From NCBI RefSeq assembly GCF_028369105.1, contig NZ_JAQNDO010000001.1:3936501-4000500 (forward strand): DNA of 64,000 bases. The letters run 5' to 3'. Below are positions 23,324 to 31,577 of this stretch, one piece after another. The notes under the pieces are model-generated. The model had not been told where the DNA came from. It did no database searches and saw nothing but the letters and a program-made list of their open reading frames with translations. Source of the DNA: Polyangium mundeleinium (GTDB taxonomy: Bacteria; Myxococcota_A; Polyangia; Polyangiales; Polyangiaceae). The position numbers were made by a program, and so were the translations under genes. Within the stretch, counting starts at the first letter, position 1. Each line of letters opens with the position of its first letter.

Positions 23324-25423
23324 CTATGCCGCCTGCGCAGATTGCTCCGCCGGAAACCACAGCCGGAAGGTCGAGCCCTGGCCCGGCGTGCTCTCCACGG
23401 CGATGGTGCCGCCGTGCGCCTCCATCAGCCCCTTGGCGATGTAGAGGCCGAGGCCCAGCCCCGTGTTCTTCTCGCGCGCCCGCGGGGCCTGAAAGAAGCG
23501 ATCGAACAGCCTGCCCAGATCCGCCGCCGAGATGCCCGGGCCGCGGTCCTCGACCGTCAGCGCCGCGCCTCCCGCCTCCGGTCGGATGGTCACCCGGATC
23601 GGCAAGCCGGCGCCAGAATACTTGGCGGCGTTGTCGAGCAGGTTCGTGAGGATCTGCGCCAGCCGGGCCGGATCGACGAAGATCTCGGGCACACGGCCCT
23701 CCACATCGAGGGTCACCGGGTGCTGCCCGAGGGTCGGCTCGATTTCAGCGAGCAACGAGCGCGTCTCCTCCTCCAGCGACACGGGCTGGCGATCGAGCGA
23801 TAGCCGCCCGACCTCGATGCGAGAGGCCTCGAGCAGGTCCTGCGTCATGTGCGAGAGCCGGCAGCCGATTCGGCGCAAACGTTGGAGTTGCTGCACCGGC
23901 ACCACGACCGAATCACCCTCGGGTTTTGCGAGCAGCTTGTTTAAAATCAACGCCATAGCCGCGACGGGATTGCGGAGATCGTGAGCGATGACGGCCGCGA
24001 ACTCGTCTCGCAGGCGGTCCATCTCGCGGTGGGCCTCCTGCGTGCTCTCGACTTGCTGGGCGTAGGCGATGGCCAGCGCTGATTGCGCGGCGAAGAGCCG
24101 GACCAGACGCTCGTCCTCCTCCGTGAACTCGGCGCCACCATCCTTGTCGCAAAGGTAGAAATTCCCGAATAGCTTCTGCCCGATGAGCAGCGGAACGCCG
24201 AGGAAGGAGGTCATCGCGGGGTGGTGCGCGGGGAAGCCGACCGATCGCGGATCGGCGTGAATGTCCGCGACCCGGCTGGGCTGCGGGTCGTGGATGAGCG
24301 CGCCCAAGAGCCCTCGGCCCTGTGGTAAGGGGCCGATGTCGCGGGCGACCTTTTCGGAGACGCCCACGTAGACGAAGTCGGAAAGGCCGGTGCCCTCGGC
24401 GTCGAGCACACCCAGGGCGCCATAGCGGGCGCGGGTCAGCTCGCAGGCCTGCTCCACCAGGCGGCGCAGCAGCTCGTGCAGGGGCATGGCGGCCTCGATG
24501 GTCATGGCCACGTCGCGAAGCAAACGCAGCCTTCGGGCCTCGCGGCGCTCGGCGTCGCGCAGCCGGGCTTGCCGCAGCCCGAGAGCACAGGCGCTCGCCA
24601 CGCCCCGGAGCAGGCGGCGCTCGAACGGGCTGAGCGTCCCCGGCTGCCGCCGCGCGAGCCCTAGCACCCCGACAAGCTCGCCCCCTACGCTCAGGGGGAA
24701 CGCCACCACCGCGTGGAGCCCCAGCTCGAGCAGGCGCAGGGTGCCACGGAAGGCGCCCTCCGGCAGCTCCTCGATGCGAGCGATCTCCTGGATGTCCCCG
24801 GTCTCGGCTGCCAGCGCCGCGACGGTGTTCGCCAAATTCGTATTCAAATCTTGCGCGAATGCCTCGGAAACCCCGACCGAGGCGACCAGCCTGAGACGTT
24901 CACAGCCCCCGGTGGCGATGAGAAACGCGGCGTCGGCGCGAACGGCGGCAGCCACCTCGTCGAGCAGCCCATGGGCCAGGGTCGAGGGCTCGTCCGCGCT
25001 GAGAAGCGCGGCGCCGATGCTGGCCACGAGGTCGGCGAGCCGGACCGCGAAGGGCTCGTCGGCGACGTTTTCGAACGCGAGCAGCGCCTCGCCAGCCGAC
25101 GCGCGGCAGCGCACCAGGAGCAGGAGGCGGCGAGCGGTTTGTCGATCGTACCAGACCTCCTCGTCGCAGAAGGACTCGCCGTGGAGGGCGCGACGCCACG
25201 GTAACTCTTTCTCGGCGAGGACCGCCTGGGTTCCGAGCCGGGATATCTCGAAGCGCTCCGACAGCCGTTCCGGGGTCGGTGACTCCATCTCCAGGAGCTC
25301 GCTCAAGGACGCGCTCGCCTGGACCTCACCCGTGCTGGTCAGCCTCATCACTGGCCAGGGGAGCAAGGACTCCACGATCATGCAGAAGGTATTGGTACGC
25401 CCGAGGGCAACCGTCGAGGTCAT
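23324..25423 (-). CDS. Soluble sensor histidine kinase, GAF-GAF-HisKA-HATPase
   Basis: About 699 residues from ATG 25423 (MTSTVALGRT); ATG 25381 is an alternative, and the longer open frame upstream looks non-coding. An N-terminal region of about 100 residues precedes two GAF domains (around 120-290 and 320-480; the second contains YGALGVLDAEGTGLSDFVYV). The phosphoacceptor site is VIAHDLRNPVAAM. The ATPase domain has the N-box LTNLLDNAAKYS, G1 EDRGPGI, and G2 NTGLGLGLYIAKGL. There are no membrane helices, so it senses a cytoplasmic signal. Two GAFs before a kinase core recall DevS/DosT-type redox or gas sensors, but heme ligands cannot be assigned. No response regulator is nearby. Confidence 0.88.
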   Translation of the reverse strand: MTSTVALGRTNTFCMIVESLLPWPVMRLTSTGEVQASASLSELLEMESPTPERLSERFEISRLGTQAVLAEKELPWRRALHGESFCDEEVWYDRQTARRLLLLVRCRASAGEALLAFENVADEPFAVRLADLVASIGAALLSADEPSTLAHGLLDEVAAAVRADAAFLIATGGCERLRLVASVGVSEAFAQDLNTNLANTVAALAAETGDIQEIARIEELPEGAFRGTLRLLELGLHAVVAFPLSVGGELVGVLGLARRQPGTLSPFERRLLRGVASACALGLRQARLRDAERREARRLRLLRDVAMTIEAAMPLHELLRRLVEQACELTRARYGALGVLDAEGTGLSDFVYVGVSEKVARDIGPLPQGRGLLGALIHDPQPSRVADIHADPRSVGFPAHHPAMTSFLGVPLLIGQKLFGNFYLCDKDGGAEFTEEDERLVRLFAAQSALAIAYAQQVESTQEAHREMDRLRDEFAAVIAHDLRNPVAAMALILNKLLAKPEGDSVVVPVQQLQRLRRIGCRLSHMTQDLLEASRIEVGRLSLDRQPVSLEEETRSLLAEIEPTLGQHPVTLDVEGRVPEIFVDPARLAQILTNLLDNAAKYSGAGLPIRVTIRPEAGGAALTVEDRGPGISAADLGRLFDRFFQAPRAREKNTGLGLGLYIAKGLMEAHGGTIAVESTPGQGSTFRLWFPAEQSAQAA

Positions 25424-25494
25424 CCCGGCTGCAAGCGACTGGGCGCAACGAGATCGATGACGCGAGGTCGAGCGGCGGCTCCGCTGGGTTGCGC

Positions 25495-27024
25495 CTACGT
25501 CGGCTGGCCTGGCTGAAATGGTCCGATCCGGTAGGGCCGCATCATCTCGTTGTCCTCGTGTTCGAGGATATGGCAATGCCAGACGAATTGCCCGGACGTT
25601 TTGAACTGCAGCCGGATGCGGGTGACCTGGCCCGGATAGGCGATGACGGTGTCCTTGAAGCCGGTCTCCCACGCCTCGGGTGGGGTTGGTGGAGTGGTGG
25701 TATCGACCTGGACTTGCTGGGTGTCCTCGTTGACGAGGATCGCCTGTCTGTCGACCACCTCGAAGGCAACCTCGTGCACGTGCATCGGGTGGGCGTCTGC
25801 GGTCGCGTTGTAGAACTCCCACACCTCCGTTGCACCGACGGCAGGGTTTTCGGTGACGGCGTCGTCCCAGTGGAGCTCGGTGAAGGTGCCCACGCCCGTA
25901 TTGGGATCGCCGGCGACGACGGTGCCCAGCAAGGCTTCCGCAGGCGCGTCGGGGAAGAACTCCGACAGCTTCTCGAGGAGCGCGAGCGGCCGTGTGACCG
26001 TCGCCGCTGGAAGCGGCGTGATGGCCGGCAACTGCAAGAATTGCGGGGGCGTGGTCGGATCGGGAGCGACCGCCGGCACGACGCGGAATTGCATCACCTG
26101 GCCCGTGGTCACCGGGTCCGCGACCGGGAAATCGACCCCCGGCACGCCGCCGCCGAATGGCTCGTCCGGACCGAGGTTGCCGAGCACGTGATTGCCGACC
26201 GGAACGTTGGTGAAGTCGACGATGAGGTCGGCCCGCTCGGCCGGGCCTATGAGCATTAGGTTTCCGTTCGTCGTGGTGAGGTTCACCGGTGCTGCCAGGA
26301 AGCCGCCCTCATTGCCGATCGCCCAGACCTCGACGCCGGGGATGTTGTTGAAGTCGAGGATCAAGAAGCGCGACTGGCAGCCGTTGAGGAAGCGGAACCG
26401 GTAGCGCCGCTGCTCGATGGTCTGGAAGGGCCAGGTGTTCCCATTGACCATCATCATGTTGCCGAAAAACTCTGGGTTCCAGATCGGCGAGATGTCGGTC
26501 TCCGGGATGTAGGGCCCGGTGATGCCGTCGAAAAACGCCCGCGTGTCGGGGTAGAAGAGCGACGCGTCCTCGTTGAACGAGCGGTCCTGAATGGCGATGG
26601 GAATCTCGTAATAGGTCTTGTTGGGCGGGAACTTGTCATTCTCCTTGGGGGCGGGCCCCGGCAGCACGGCCGGATTGCCGGATCGGGTGTCGATCACGGC
26701 ACCGTCACCATGTGGCCCGCCGCGGATGATATAAAAGCCGGCCGGGCCCGCGTACACGTTCAGGCGGGTCATGCCCAGCGCATGGTCGTGATACCAAACG
26801 GTCGCCGCGCGCTGGTCGTTCGGGTATTGGAAGGTGGCGAATCCCGGACCCCACGTGACCCCGAACTTCGCTGCGGCCTTGCTCGCGAAGAAGTCGTACC
26901 AAGTGCCTTCCGTGGCGTAGCTCGCCGGAATGTTGCCGGCCGCCGGCAGGTACCATGCCTCGGCGTAGCCGTCGCTCTCGTCGCCGACGCCAACCGCGCC
27001 GTGTACGTGGGTGACGATGGGCAC
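25495..27024 (-). CDS. Multicopper oxidase, 5'-truncated
   Basis: The visible 509 residues carry all four copper-binding segments in order: THVHG near the start, TVWYHDHA near 80, HPMHVHE near 420 and HCHILEHEDNEMM near 485. The last is the Cys-His-Ile T1 site with a Met axial ligand. The closest type is the bilirubin-oxidase/CotA group. What is missing is the beginning: signal peptide and the first strands of cupredoxin domain 1. The natural frame extends upstream of GTG 27024 as far as about 27102 (TRPLFDSTPGRYTGP) and then hits a stop where a duplicated element begins. As it stands it lacks an export signal and is probably dead or misfolded. Intact relatives oxidise metals or phenols outside the cytoplasm. 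Confidence 0.8.
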   Translation of the reverse strand: MPIVTHVHGAVGVGDESDGYAEAWYLPAAGNIPASYATEGTWYDFFASKAAAKFGVTWGPGFATFQYPNDQRAATVWYHDHALGMTRLNVYAGPAGFYIIRGGPHGDGAVIDTRSGNPAVLPGPAPKENDKFPPNKTYYEIPIAIQDRSFNEDASLFYPDTRAFFDGITGPYIPETDISPIWNPEFFGNMMMVNGNTWPFQTIEQRRYRFRFLNGCQSRFLILDFNNIPGVEVWAIGNEGGFLAAPVNLTTTNGNLMLIGPAERADLIVDFTNVPVGNHVLGNLGPDEPFGGGVPGVDFPVADPVTTGQVMQFRVVPAVAPDPTTPPQFLQLPAITPLPAATVTRPLALLEKLSEFFPDAPAEALLGTVVAGDPNTGVGTFTELHWDDAVTENPAVGATEVWEFYNATADAHPMHVHEVAFEVVDRQAILVNEDTQQVQVDTTTPPTPPEAWETGFKDTVIAYPGQVTRIRLQFKTSGQFVWHCHILEHEDNEMMRPYRIGPFQPGQPT

Positions 27025-27188
27025 CGGTCCGGTGTACCGACCGGGTGTGGAATCGAAGAGCGGCCGCGTGTCACGTCCCTCATTCCCGCCGGGCTCCTCG
27101 CTTTACCGCCCGCTGCTCGACGCGCTCGCCGGGGCGCCGACGCACGGCCCGAAGGGCGTTGCGCCCGTTGGCATTTACATGCGGCACG

Positions 27189-27580
27189 GGCAGCCCCATT
27201 CGAGCCCCGTGACTCCCGAAACACGCCGCCTCACGACCCAAGTCGATGTCTTCTCCGGCGTCCTCAGCCATGTGACGCAGCCCATCCCTGCGGCGGACGA
27301 GCTCCTCGTGATCCCCGTTCACTACTGGTACGCGGCCTCCTTCACGCGGAAACGTGGACTTCGCCTCTGGAAGGCGCCGTGGGGACGGCTCTCGGGGCTC
27401 ATCTGGGGCGGTGCGGGCGCGCGCCTCGTGGCGAATCTCCTCCTTGGCTTCGTCCCGGGTGTCGGCATTTTTTTCAATGCGATCACCGCCGTGGTCATGA
27501 CCGAAGCACTGGGCCGTTACCTCGACAGGAAGCTCGACGCCGCGGAGGCCAAGGTCGAGCGCCGAGCGTCATGACGAGCT
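27189..27580. repeat. 390-bp direct repeat, copy 1
   Basis: From GGCAGCCCCATTCGAG to the TCATGACGAG after the stop codon, this matches 37495-37888 with about ten substitutions and no indel that breaks the frame. The left end coincides with the point where the multicopper oxidase gene has lost its 5' part. The two copies are in the same orientation, 10.3 kb apart. Confidence 0.85.
27209..27574 (+). CDS. Small membrane-associated protein (DUF697-like tail), copy 1
   Basis: A 121-residue protein from GTG 27209 ([20 protein letters not shown]). A charged first half ([19 protein letters not shown]) is followed by two short Gly-rich hydrophobic stretches, [19 protein letters not shown] and PGVGIFFNAITAVVMTEALG. 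It ends in a Lys/Glu-rich helix. The PGVG-NAITA-TEA-G pattern recalls the YcjF/DUF697 domain that associates with membranes. The function is unknown. The frame is open upstream to 27011, but that part has no match in copy 2, so the start is taken where both copies agree. Confidence 0.55.
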   Translation: MTPETRRLTTQVDVFSGVLSHVTQPIPAADELLVIPVHYWYAASFTRKRGLRLWKAPWGRLSGLIWGGAGARLVANLLLGFVPGVGIFFNAITAVVMTEALGRYLDRKLDAAEAKVERRAS

Positions 27581-27663
27581 TGGACGGCCAGCCCGGACCC
27601 CTCCTACGATCCGTTCGGATCCTCAGGCTGCGTAGGCCGCGGCCTCGAGCATCCTGGTGGCGA

Positions 27664-29328
27664 CTATGTACGGTCCCGCGGCCGCTCGATGGGGATGGTG
27701 AACGAGAACGCCGTTCCCACGCCGAGGTGGCTGTCGACGGAGATCTGCCCCCCGTGCCCCTCCACGATGCCTTTGACGATGTACAGGCCGAGCCCCGTGC
27801 CCGCGCCGCGCACCGCCCGCGGCCGCCAGTAGCGGTCGAAGAGTCGTGGCAGATTCTCGGGCTTGATGCCAGCGCCGGTATCGGTGACGGAGAATCGCAC
27901 GGACACATCGTCGAGCGCGACGGCGAGCGTGATTTCTCCGCCATGGGCTGTGAACTTCAATGCATTGCCAATGAGGTTCGAGAGCGCCTGGGCAAGGCGC
28001 CCGCGATCACACGGAATTGGTAGGGAATACCCCAGCGGGCGGGTGTGGAGCCGTAGTTCCTTCTGCTCTGCGAGCGGCGCGTGGACCTCCGCGACCTCGG
28101 CGATGATCGCGTCGACCTCGTACGGGGCCATCTCGAGCGTCAAGGTATTTGCCTCGATGATCGCTGCGTCGAGGAGGTTTCGGAGCATCTGTATCGCGTA
28201 CTCCGTGGTGGCCTTCATCTTCTGTGCTCTCTCGCGGATCCGTTGCCCTGCGTCGCCCTCGGGAGCCATCCGCGAAAGCGACGCAGCGCCCAGCGAGAGC
28301 GCCGAAAGCGGGTTCCTGAGATCGTGCGCGGCGATGGCCAGCGCCTCCTCCCGCGCGAGCCGCGCCTGCTGCTCCGCCTCGTAGAGGCGCGCGCGCTCGA
28401 GGGCCTGCGCGCAATGCTGGGCGAGCGTCATCATGTATTCCCGATCCTCGCTGGTGATCTCGCAAGTTTCGAGGTAGGTGATACCAAGCGCTCCGAGAAT
28501 CCGGTCGCCGACCATCATCGGAACGGCCACCCAGGTCCTGGCCCAGTTTTGCGTGGGTATATCTGGGTAGGCATCGCGGAACACCTCACGCGATTCGAAG
28601 ACCAGAAGCCGTCCGGTGCGGATGCAGTCGGCAGATGGAAGGCGCGCGGAGATAGGAAAGCGACGCATGGGCTCGATCAGTTCCTGTGGGTATCCGGGGG
28701 CGAGGAGGACGTCGACCATGCCGTCCTCCCCTTGGAGCGCGACGTACCCCGCATCGGCATAGAGCGCTGCGCACCCTTGCGTGAGCACGACGTCCGCGAC
28801 CTGCGTGGGTGTCAAGGCACGCGAAAGCTCGGATGTGATGACCTGAAGGCGTGCCATCCGCGCTTCGGCGAGCTCGACCCGAATGCGCGCAGCACGTTCG
28901 CTGGCGAGGGCCCTCTCCCGCGCCTCTTCGGCGCGCTTGTGGCGATCGATATCGGTCATGATCTCGATGATGTAAAGCGGCGCCCCGGAACGCCCGCGGG
29001 CGAGCGAGCGCGTGACGGCGACCCAGAGCGATGAGCCGTCCCGTCGTAGCAAGCGCTCCTCGTGCGTGGAGGATTGGATGACGCCGTCGCGCATCGCCTG
29101 GAGGTGCTGGAAAGCGGCCTCCCTGTCGTCCGGGTGCCGCACGTCTCCCGCGGGGCGCCGCGTGAGCTCATCGAGGCGAAGGCCGAGGGACTCGCAGAGC
29201 CTGGGGTTCGCCCGGAGCAACTCGCCGTCCAGAGAGACGTGGGCCATACCGATAGCCGCCTGGTCGAACGTCGCGCCGGGACGTTCGTCCACATCCAAAC
29301 CCACGCCCCTTTCCTCGGCGCCCCCCAC
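27664..29328 (-). CDS. Soluble sensor histidine kinase, PAS-GAF-HisKA-HATPase
   Basis: A 554-residue protein from GTG 29328; ATG 29333 is in another frame. An N-terminal PAS domain (about 15-135: FDQAAIGMAHVSLDGELLR ... LARGRSGAPLYIIEIMTDI) is followed by a coiled helix and a GAF domain (about 165-320: CAALYADAGYVALQGEDG ... VAVPMMVGDRILGALGITYL). The phosphoacceptor is AIAAHDLRNPLSAL. The ATPase domain has LSNLIGNALKFT, TDTGAGI and GAGTGLGLYIVKGI. There are no membrane helices. It is transcribed away from the GAF regulator at 29547 across a relatively AT-rich 218-bp region. No response regulator gene lies nearby, so it is an orphan. Confidence 0.9.
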   Translation of the reverse strand: MGGAEERGVGLDVDERPGATFDQAAIGMAHVSLDGELLRANPRLCESLGLRLDELTRRPAGDVRHPDDREAAFQHLQAMRDGVIQSSTHEERLLRRDGSSLWVAVTRSLARGRSGAPLYIIEIMTDIDRHKRAEEARERALASERAARIRVELAEARMARLQVITSELSRALTPTQVADVVLTQGCAALYADAGYVALQGEDGMVDVLLAPGYPQELIEPMRRFPISARLPSADCIRTGRLLVFESREVFRDAYPDIPTQNWARTWVAVPMMVGDRILGALGITYLETCEITSEDREYMMTLAQHCAQALERARLYEAEQQARLAREEALAIAAHDLRNPLSALSLGAASLSRMAPEGDAGQRIRERAQKMKATTEYAIQMLRNLLDAAIIEANTLTLEMAPYEVDAIIAEVAEVHAPLAEQKELRLHTRPLGYSLPIPCDRGRLAQALSNLIGNALKFTAHGGEITLAVALDDVSVRFSVTDTGAGIKPENLPRLFDRYWRPRAVRGAGTGLGLYIVKGIVEGHGGQISVDSHLGVGTAFSFTIPIERPRDRT

Positions 29329-29415
29329 GACATCCCCCCTATGGCCGCTGCGGTCTGCTTCGCATAATGTTACGTACGATTATACCATACCAACCGTTCA
29401 TGTGGACCGAACGCG

Positions 29416-29431
29416 GAAATTCGAAAATTTC
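29416..29431. promoter_or_regulatory. AT-rich palindrome between divergent regulator genes
   Basis: GAAATT-CGAA-AATTTC is a perfect inverted repeat in the 218-bp gap between the kinase gene (start 29328) and the GAF protein gene (start 29547). The whole gap is unusually AT-rich for this window (also ACGATTATACCATACC at 29379-29394), as expected for a divergent promoter region. Confidence 0.4.
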
Positions 29432-29546
29432 ATGGACAACCGCCCGCTGATCACCTCTACACTACTCTCTTCGCTCACACACAGCCTACACTGAAAACGA
29501 GGGCGGGGCATAGAGTCGAAGCTGCCGCTCGGCATCAGGGGGGATC

Positions 29547-31064
29547 ATGGCAACGGCGTCACCACAAGCAGTGCTCGAGGCCGGGCGCCTCTACCGGTCG
29601 ACAGGGGCCGTTTCTAGCTCGCTTTTGCGGCCTCATGTTTTTAGATCCTGGGAGCGCTCGCACCTCGGCAAGGCCGACCCGAGACGTCCAAGGGCCGAAG
29701 CACTGGGCTCGCTCGACACCGAGCGCCTGCGCGAGCGGCACGAGGCGCTCATTCGCGCGGCGCAGCCCTACATGCGGGCGCTCTCCCGCGCCTCGGGGGG
29801 CGAGCGCCACGCAGCCATGCTGGGAGACACTCGGGCGGTGGTCCTCGACGTGCTCGGCGATGAGCAGACCATCCACGGCCCCGAGCGGGTCCCCGGCCCT
29901 GGCGCGCTGCTCGATGAGGCGGCTTGCGGGGCGAACGGGATTGGCACGGCGCTCGCGGACGGTCAGTACGTCGAGCTCGTCGGACCGGAGCATTTCATCG
30001 AAGGGTTTCACCCGTTTACCTGCCAAGGTATGCCGCTACGCGACGGCACCGGTGTGTTCGCCGGCGTGCTCAGCGTGTCCGTGCGGAGGCCGGAGGTCGG
30101 GCATCGCCTGCGGGAGATCATGCTCTGCGCCGGACACGCCATCGAGATGGAGCTCCTGGCTGCACGGCTGGAAGGGGATCTGCGGCGTGTCCTCACGCAG
30201 GGCCCGGCCCCCGAGGCGATCGAGCGGCTGCTCGGCGACGTCCTCGAAGCGCAGGCGGCCGTGCGCGTTCGGCTGGAGCTCGCCGCGGAGCAGCTCTCGC
30301 GGAGCCGTCTCACGCACGCGCGCGAGCTACTCGCGCTCGCCTCGCGGGTGCTCGAGCGATTCAGGCGCCACGCAGCGCTGTGGAGAGGGCTCGCGCTGGA
30401 CGACGAGCCGTCCGCCCCGCGCCGATTGGAGCTCGACGTCATGGTGCGCGAGCTTTTGGAGGTGCTCGAGGTCGAGGCGAGCGTCCGCAGGGTGGAGATC
30501 GTCTTGCGCGATATCGAGCCCATCGAGGTCGAGGCCGACCCGCGTACCCTGTCACGTGGTCTCTTTCGTTGCCTGCTCGGCGCCATCCAGGCTGCACGCG
30601 GCGGCGCCCTCCACGTGAAGCTCCTCCGGACGCCAGGCAACCGCGCAGAGTTGCAAGTCGTGCTGGCCCCTGGCGCGGGGACGACGCGTGAGAAGCCGGC
30701 GCCAATGCGGTTCGTGGTGGGCATGACGCTCGTAGACGACGTAGGGCTGCGTGTAGGTGGCGAGGTCGTAAAACGGCTCTATATCGAACGTGGCGTCGTC
30801 GAAGCACAGCAAGGAACGCGCCAGGTGTTGGTACGGGGCTTGCTGAATAATGCGGAGACCACTCGGCCGGGCGAGCCGACGAAGCGACAAAGGGAGCGGA
30901 GCGATGATGTGGTGGCATGTCCTCGGGGCAGCATCCATTTTGGCCCAGCTCGGGTGCGGCGCGAGCGCAGCGCTTCCAAGCACGCAGGCAGCCTCGCACG
31001 AAGGGGGAGGCTGCGCTTGCATGCAGCGCAGTGGCAAACACCGCGAACGCGGTATGCAGGGTAG
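29547..31064 (+). CDS. GAF sensor protein with degenerate kinase-like half
   Basis: ATG 29547 opens MATASPQAVLEAGRLYRSTG. Residues about 20-210 match the sensor region of AcoR-type activators: HVFRSWERSHLG, ACGANGIGTALADG, and TCQGMPLRDGTGVFAGVLSV. There is no AAA+ or DNA-binding domain. Instead a helical segment (LTHARELLALASRVLERFRRH) and a domain shaped like a histidine kinase ATPase (EVEADPRTLSRGLFRCLLGA) follow. These lack the phosphoacceptor His and the N/G boxes. The last 120 or so codons overlap the next gene by 161 bases and have poor codon bias. The native end may be near 30690. It may act as a signal-binding partner of one of the orphan kinases. Confidence 0.65.
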   Translation: MATASPQAVLEAGRLYRSTGAVSSSLLRPHVFRSWERSHLGKADPRRPRAEALGSLDTERLRERHEALIRAAQPYMRALSRASGGERHAAMLGDTRAVVLDVLGDEQTIHGPERVPGPGALLDEAACGANGIGTALADGQYVELVGPEHFIEGFHPFTCQGMPLRDGTGVFAGVLSVSVRRPEVGHRLREIMLCAGHAIEMELLAARLEGDLRRVLTQGPAPEAIERLLGDVLEAQAAVRVRLELAAEQLSRSRLTHARELLALASRVLERFRRHAALWRGLALDDEPSAPRRLELDVMVRELLEVLEVEASVRRVEIVLRDIEPIEVEADPRTLSRGLFRCLLGAIQAARGGALHVKLLRTPGNRAELQVVLAPGAGTTREKPAPMRFVVGMTLVDDVGLRVGGEVVKRLYIERGVVEAQQGTRQVLVRGLLNNAETTRPGEPTKRQRERSDDVVACPRGSIHFGPARVRRERSASKHAGSLARRGRLRLHAAQWQTPRTRYAG

Positions 31065-31548
31065 CGGCATGCAATGCGGCGGCGAACACGGCGGCCCCGG
31101 GCACGGCGGCATGGCGAGTCACGAGGGGCATGGCTCGCCCGCGGGGGCGGCCCTTTCGGACGACCGAGCTGTGTTCCACTTCCTGCTCGCGAACCGTGAA
31201 GTCATTCAGCGGCAAGTGACCCGGCTGCCCGACGGCGTCGCCACGGTCACGGAGTCCGACGATCCGGCCGTAGCGCAGAGGATTCGCGAGCACGTGAAAG
31301 CGATGCACCTGCGCCTGCAGGAGAAGCGGCCGATCCACGTGCGCGATCCGCTCTTCGCGGCAACGTTTGCGAATGCCGAGAAGGTGAAGATGACGATCGA
31401 GACCACGCCGAGGGGCGTGCGTGTGGTGGAGACGTCGACGGACCCGCAGGTCGTCGCGTTGATCCAGGCGCACGCGGACGTCGTGACCGCGTTCCTGGAG
31501 CGCGGGCACGTGGAGGTTCGGAAAAACCACCCGGTCCCGGAGCCCTGA
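30904..31548 (+). CDS. His/Cys/Met-rich lipoprotein, putative metal-binding
   Basis: A protein of about 214 residues from ATG 30904, with GGGAGCGGAG upstream. The signal MMWWHVLGAASILAQLGC has lipobox AQLGC. Residues about 30-75 are packed with metal ligands: SHEGGGCACMQRSGKHRER, GMQGSGMQCGGEHGGPGHGG, ASHEGHG. The remaining 130 residues form a folded domain (FHFLLANREVIQRQV, VTESDDPAVAQRIREHVKAM, KMTIETTPRGVRVVETSTD) with no known family recognised. A metal-buffering or metal-sensing surface protein is inferred from composition and from the Ni/Fe ATPase, copper oxidase and hydrogenase genes in the same island. Confidence 0.7.
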   Translation: MMWWHVLGAASILAQLGCGASAALPSTQAASHEGGGCACMQRSGKHRERGMQGSGMQCGGEHGGPGHGGMASHEGHGSPAGAALSDDRAVFHFLLANREVIQRQVTRLPDGVATVTESDDPAVAQRIREHVKAMHLRLQEKRPIHVRDPLFAATFANAEKVKMTIETTPRGVRVVETSTDPQVVALIQAHADVVTAFLERGHVEVRKNHPVPEP

Positions 31549-31577
31549 TCCCGGCGCGTCGGGCCGGCATCCGGAGG

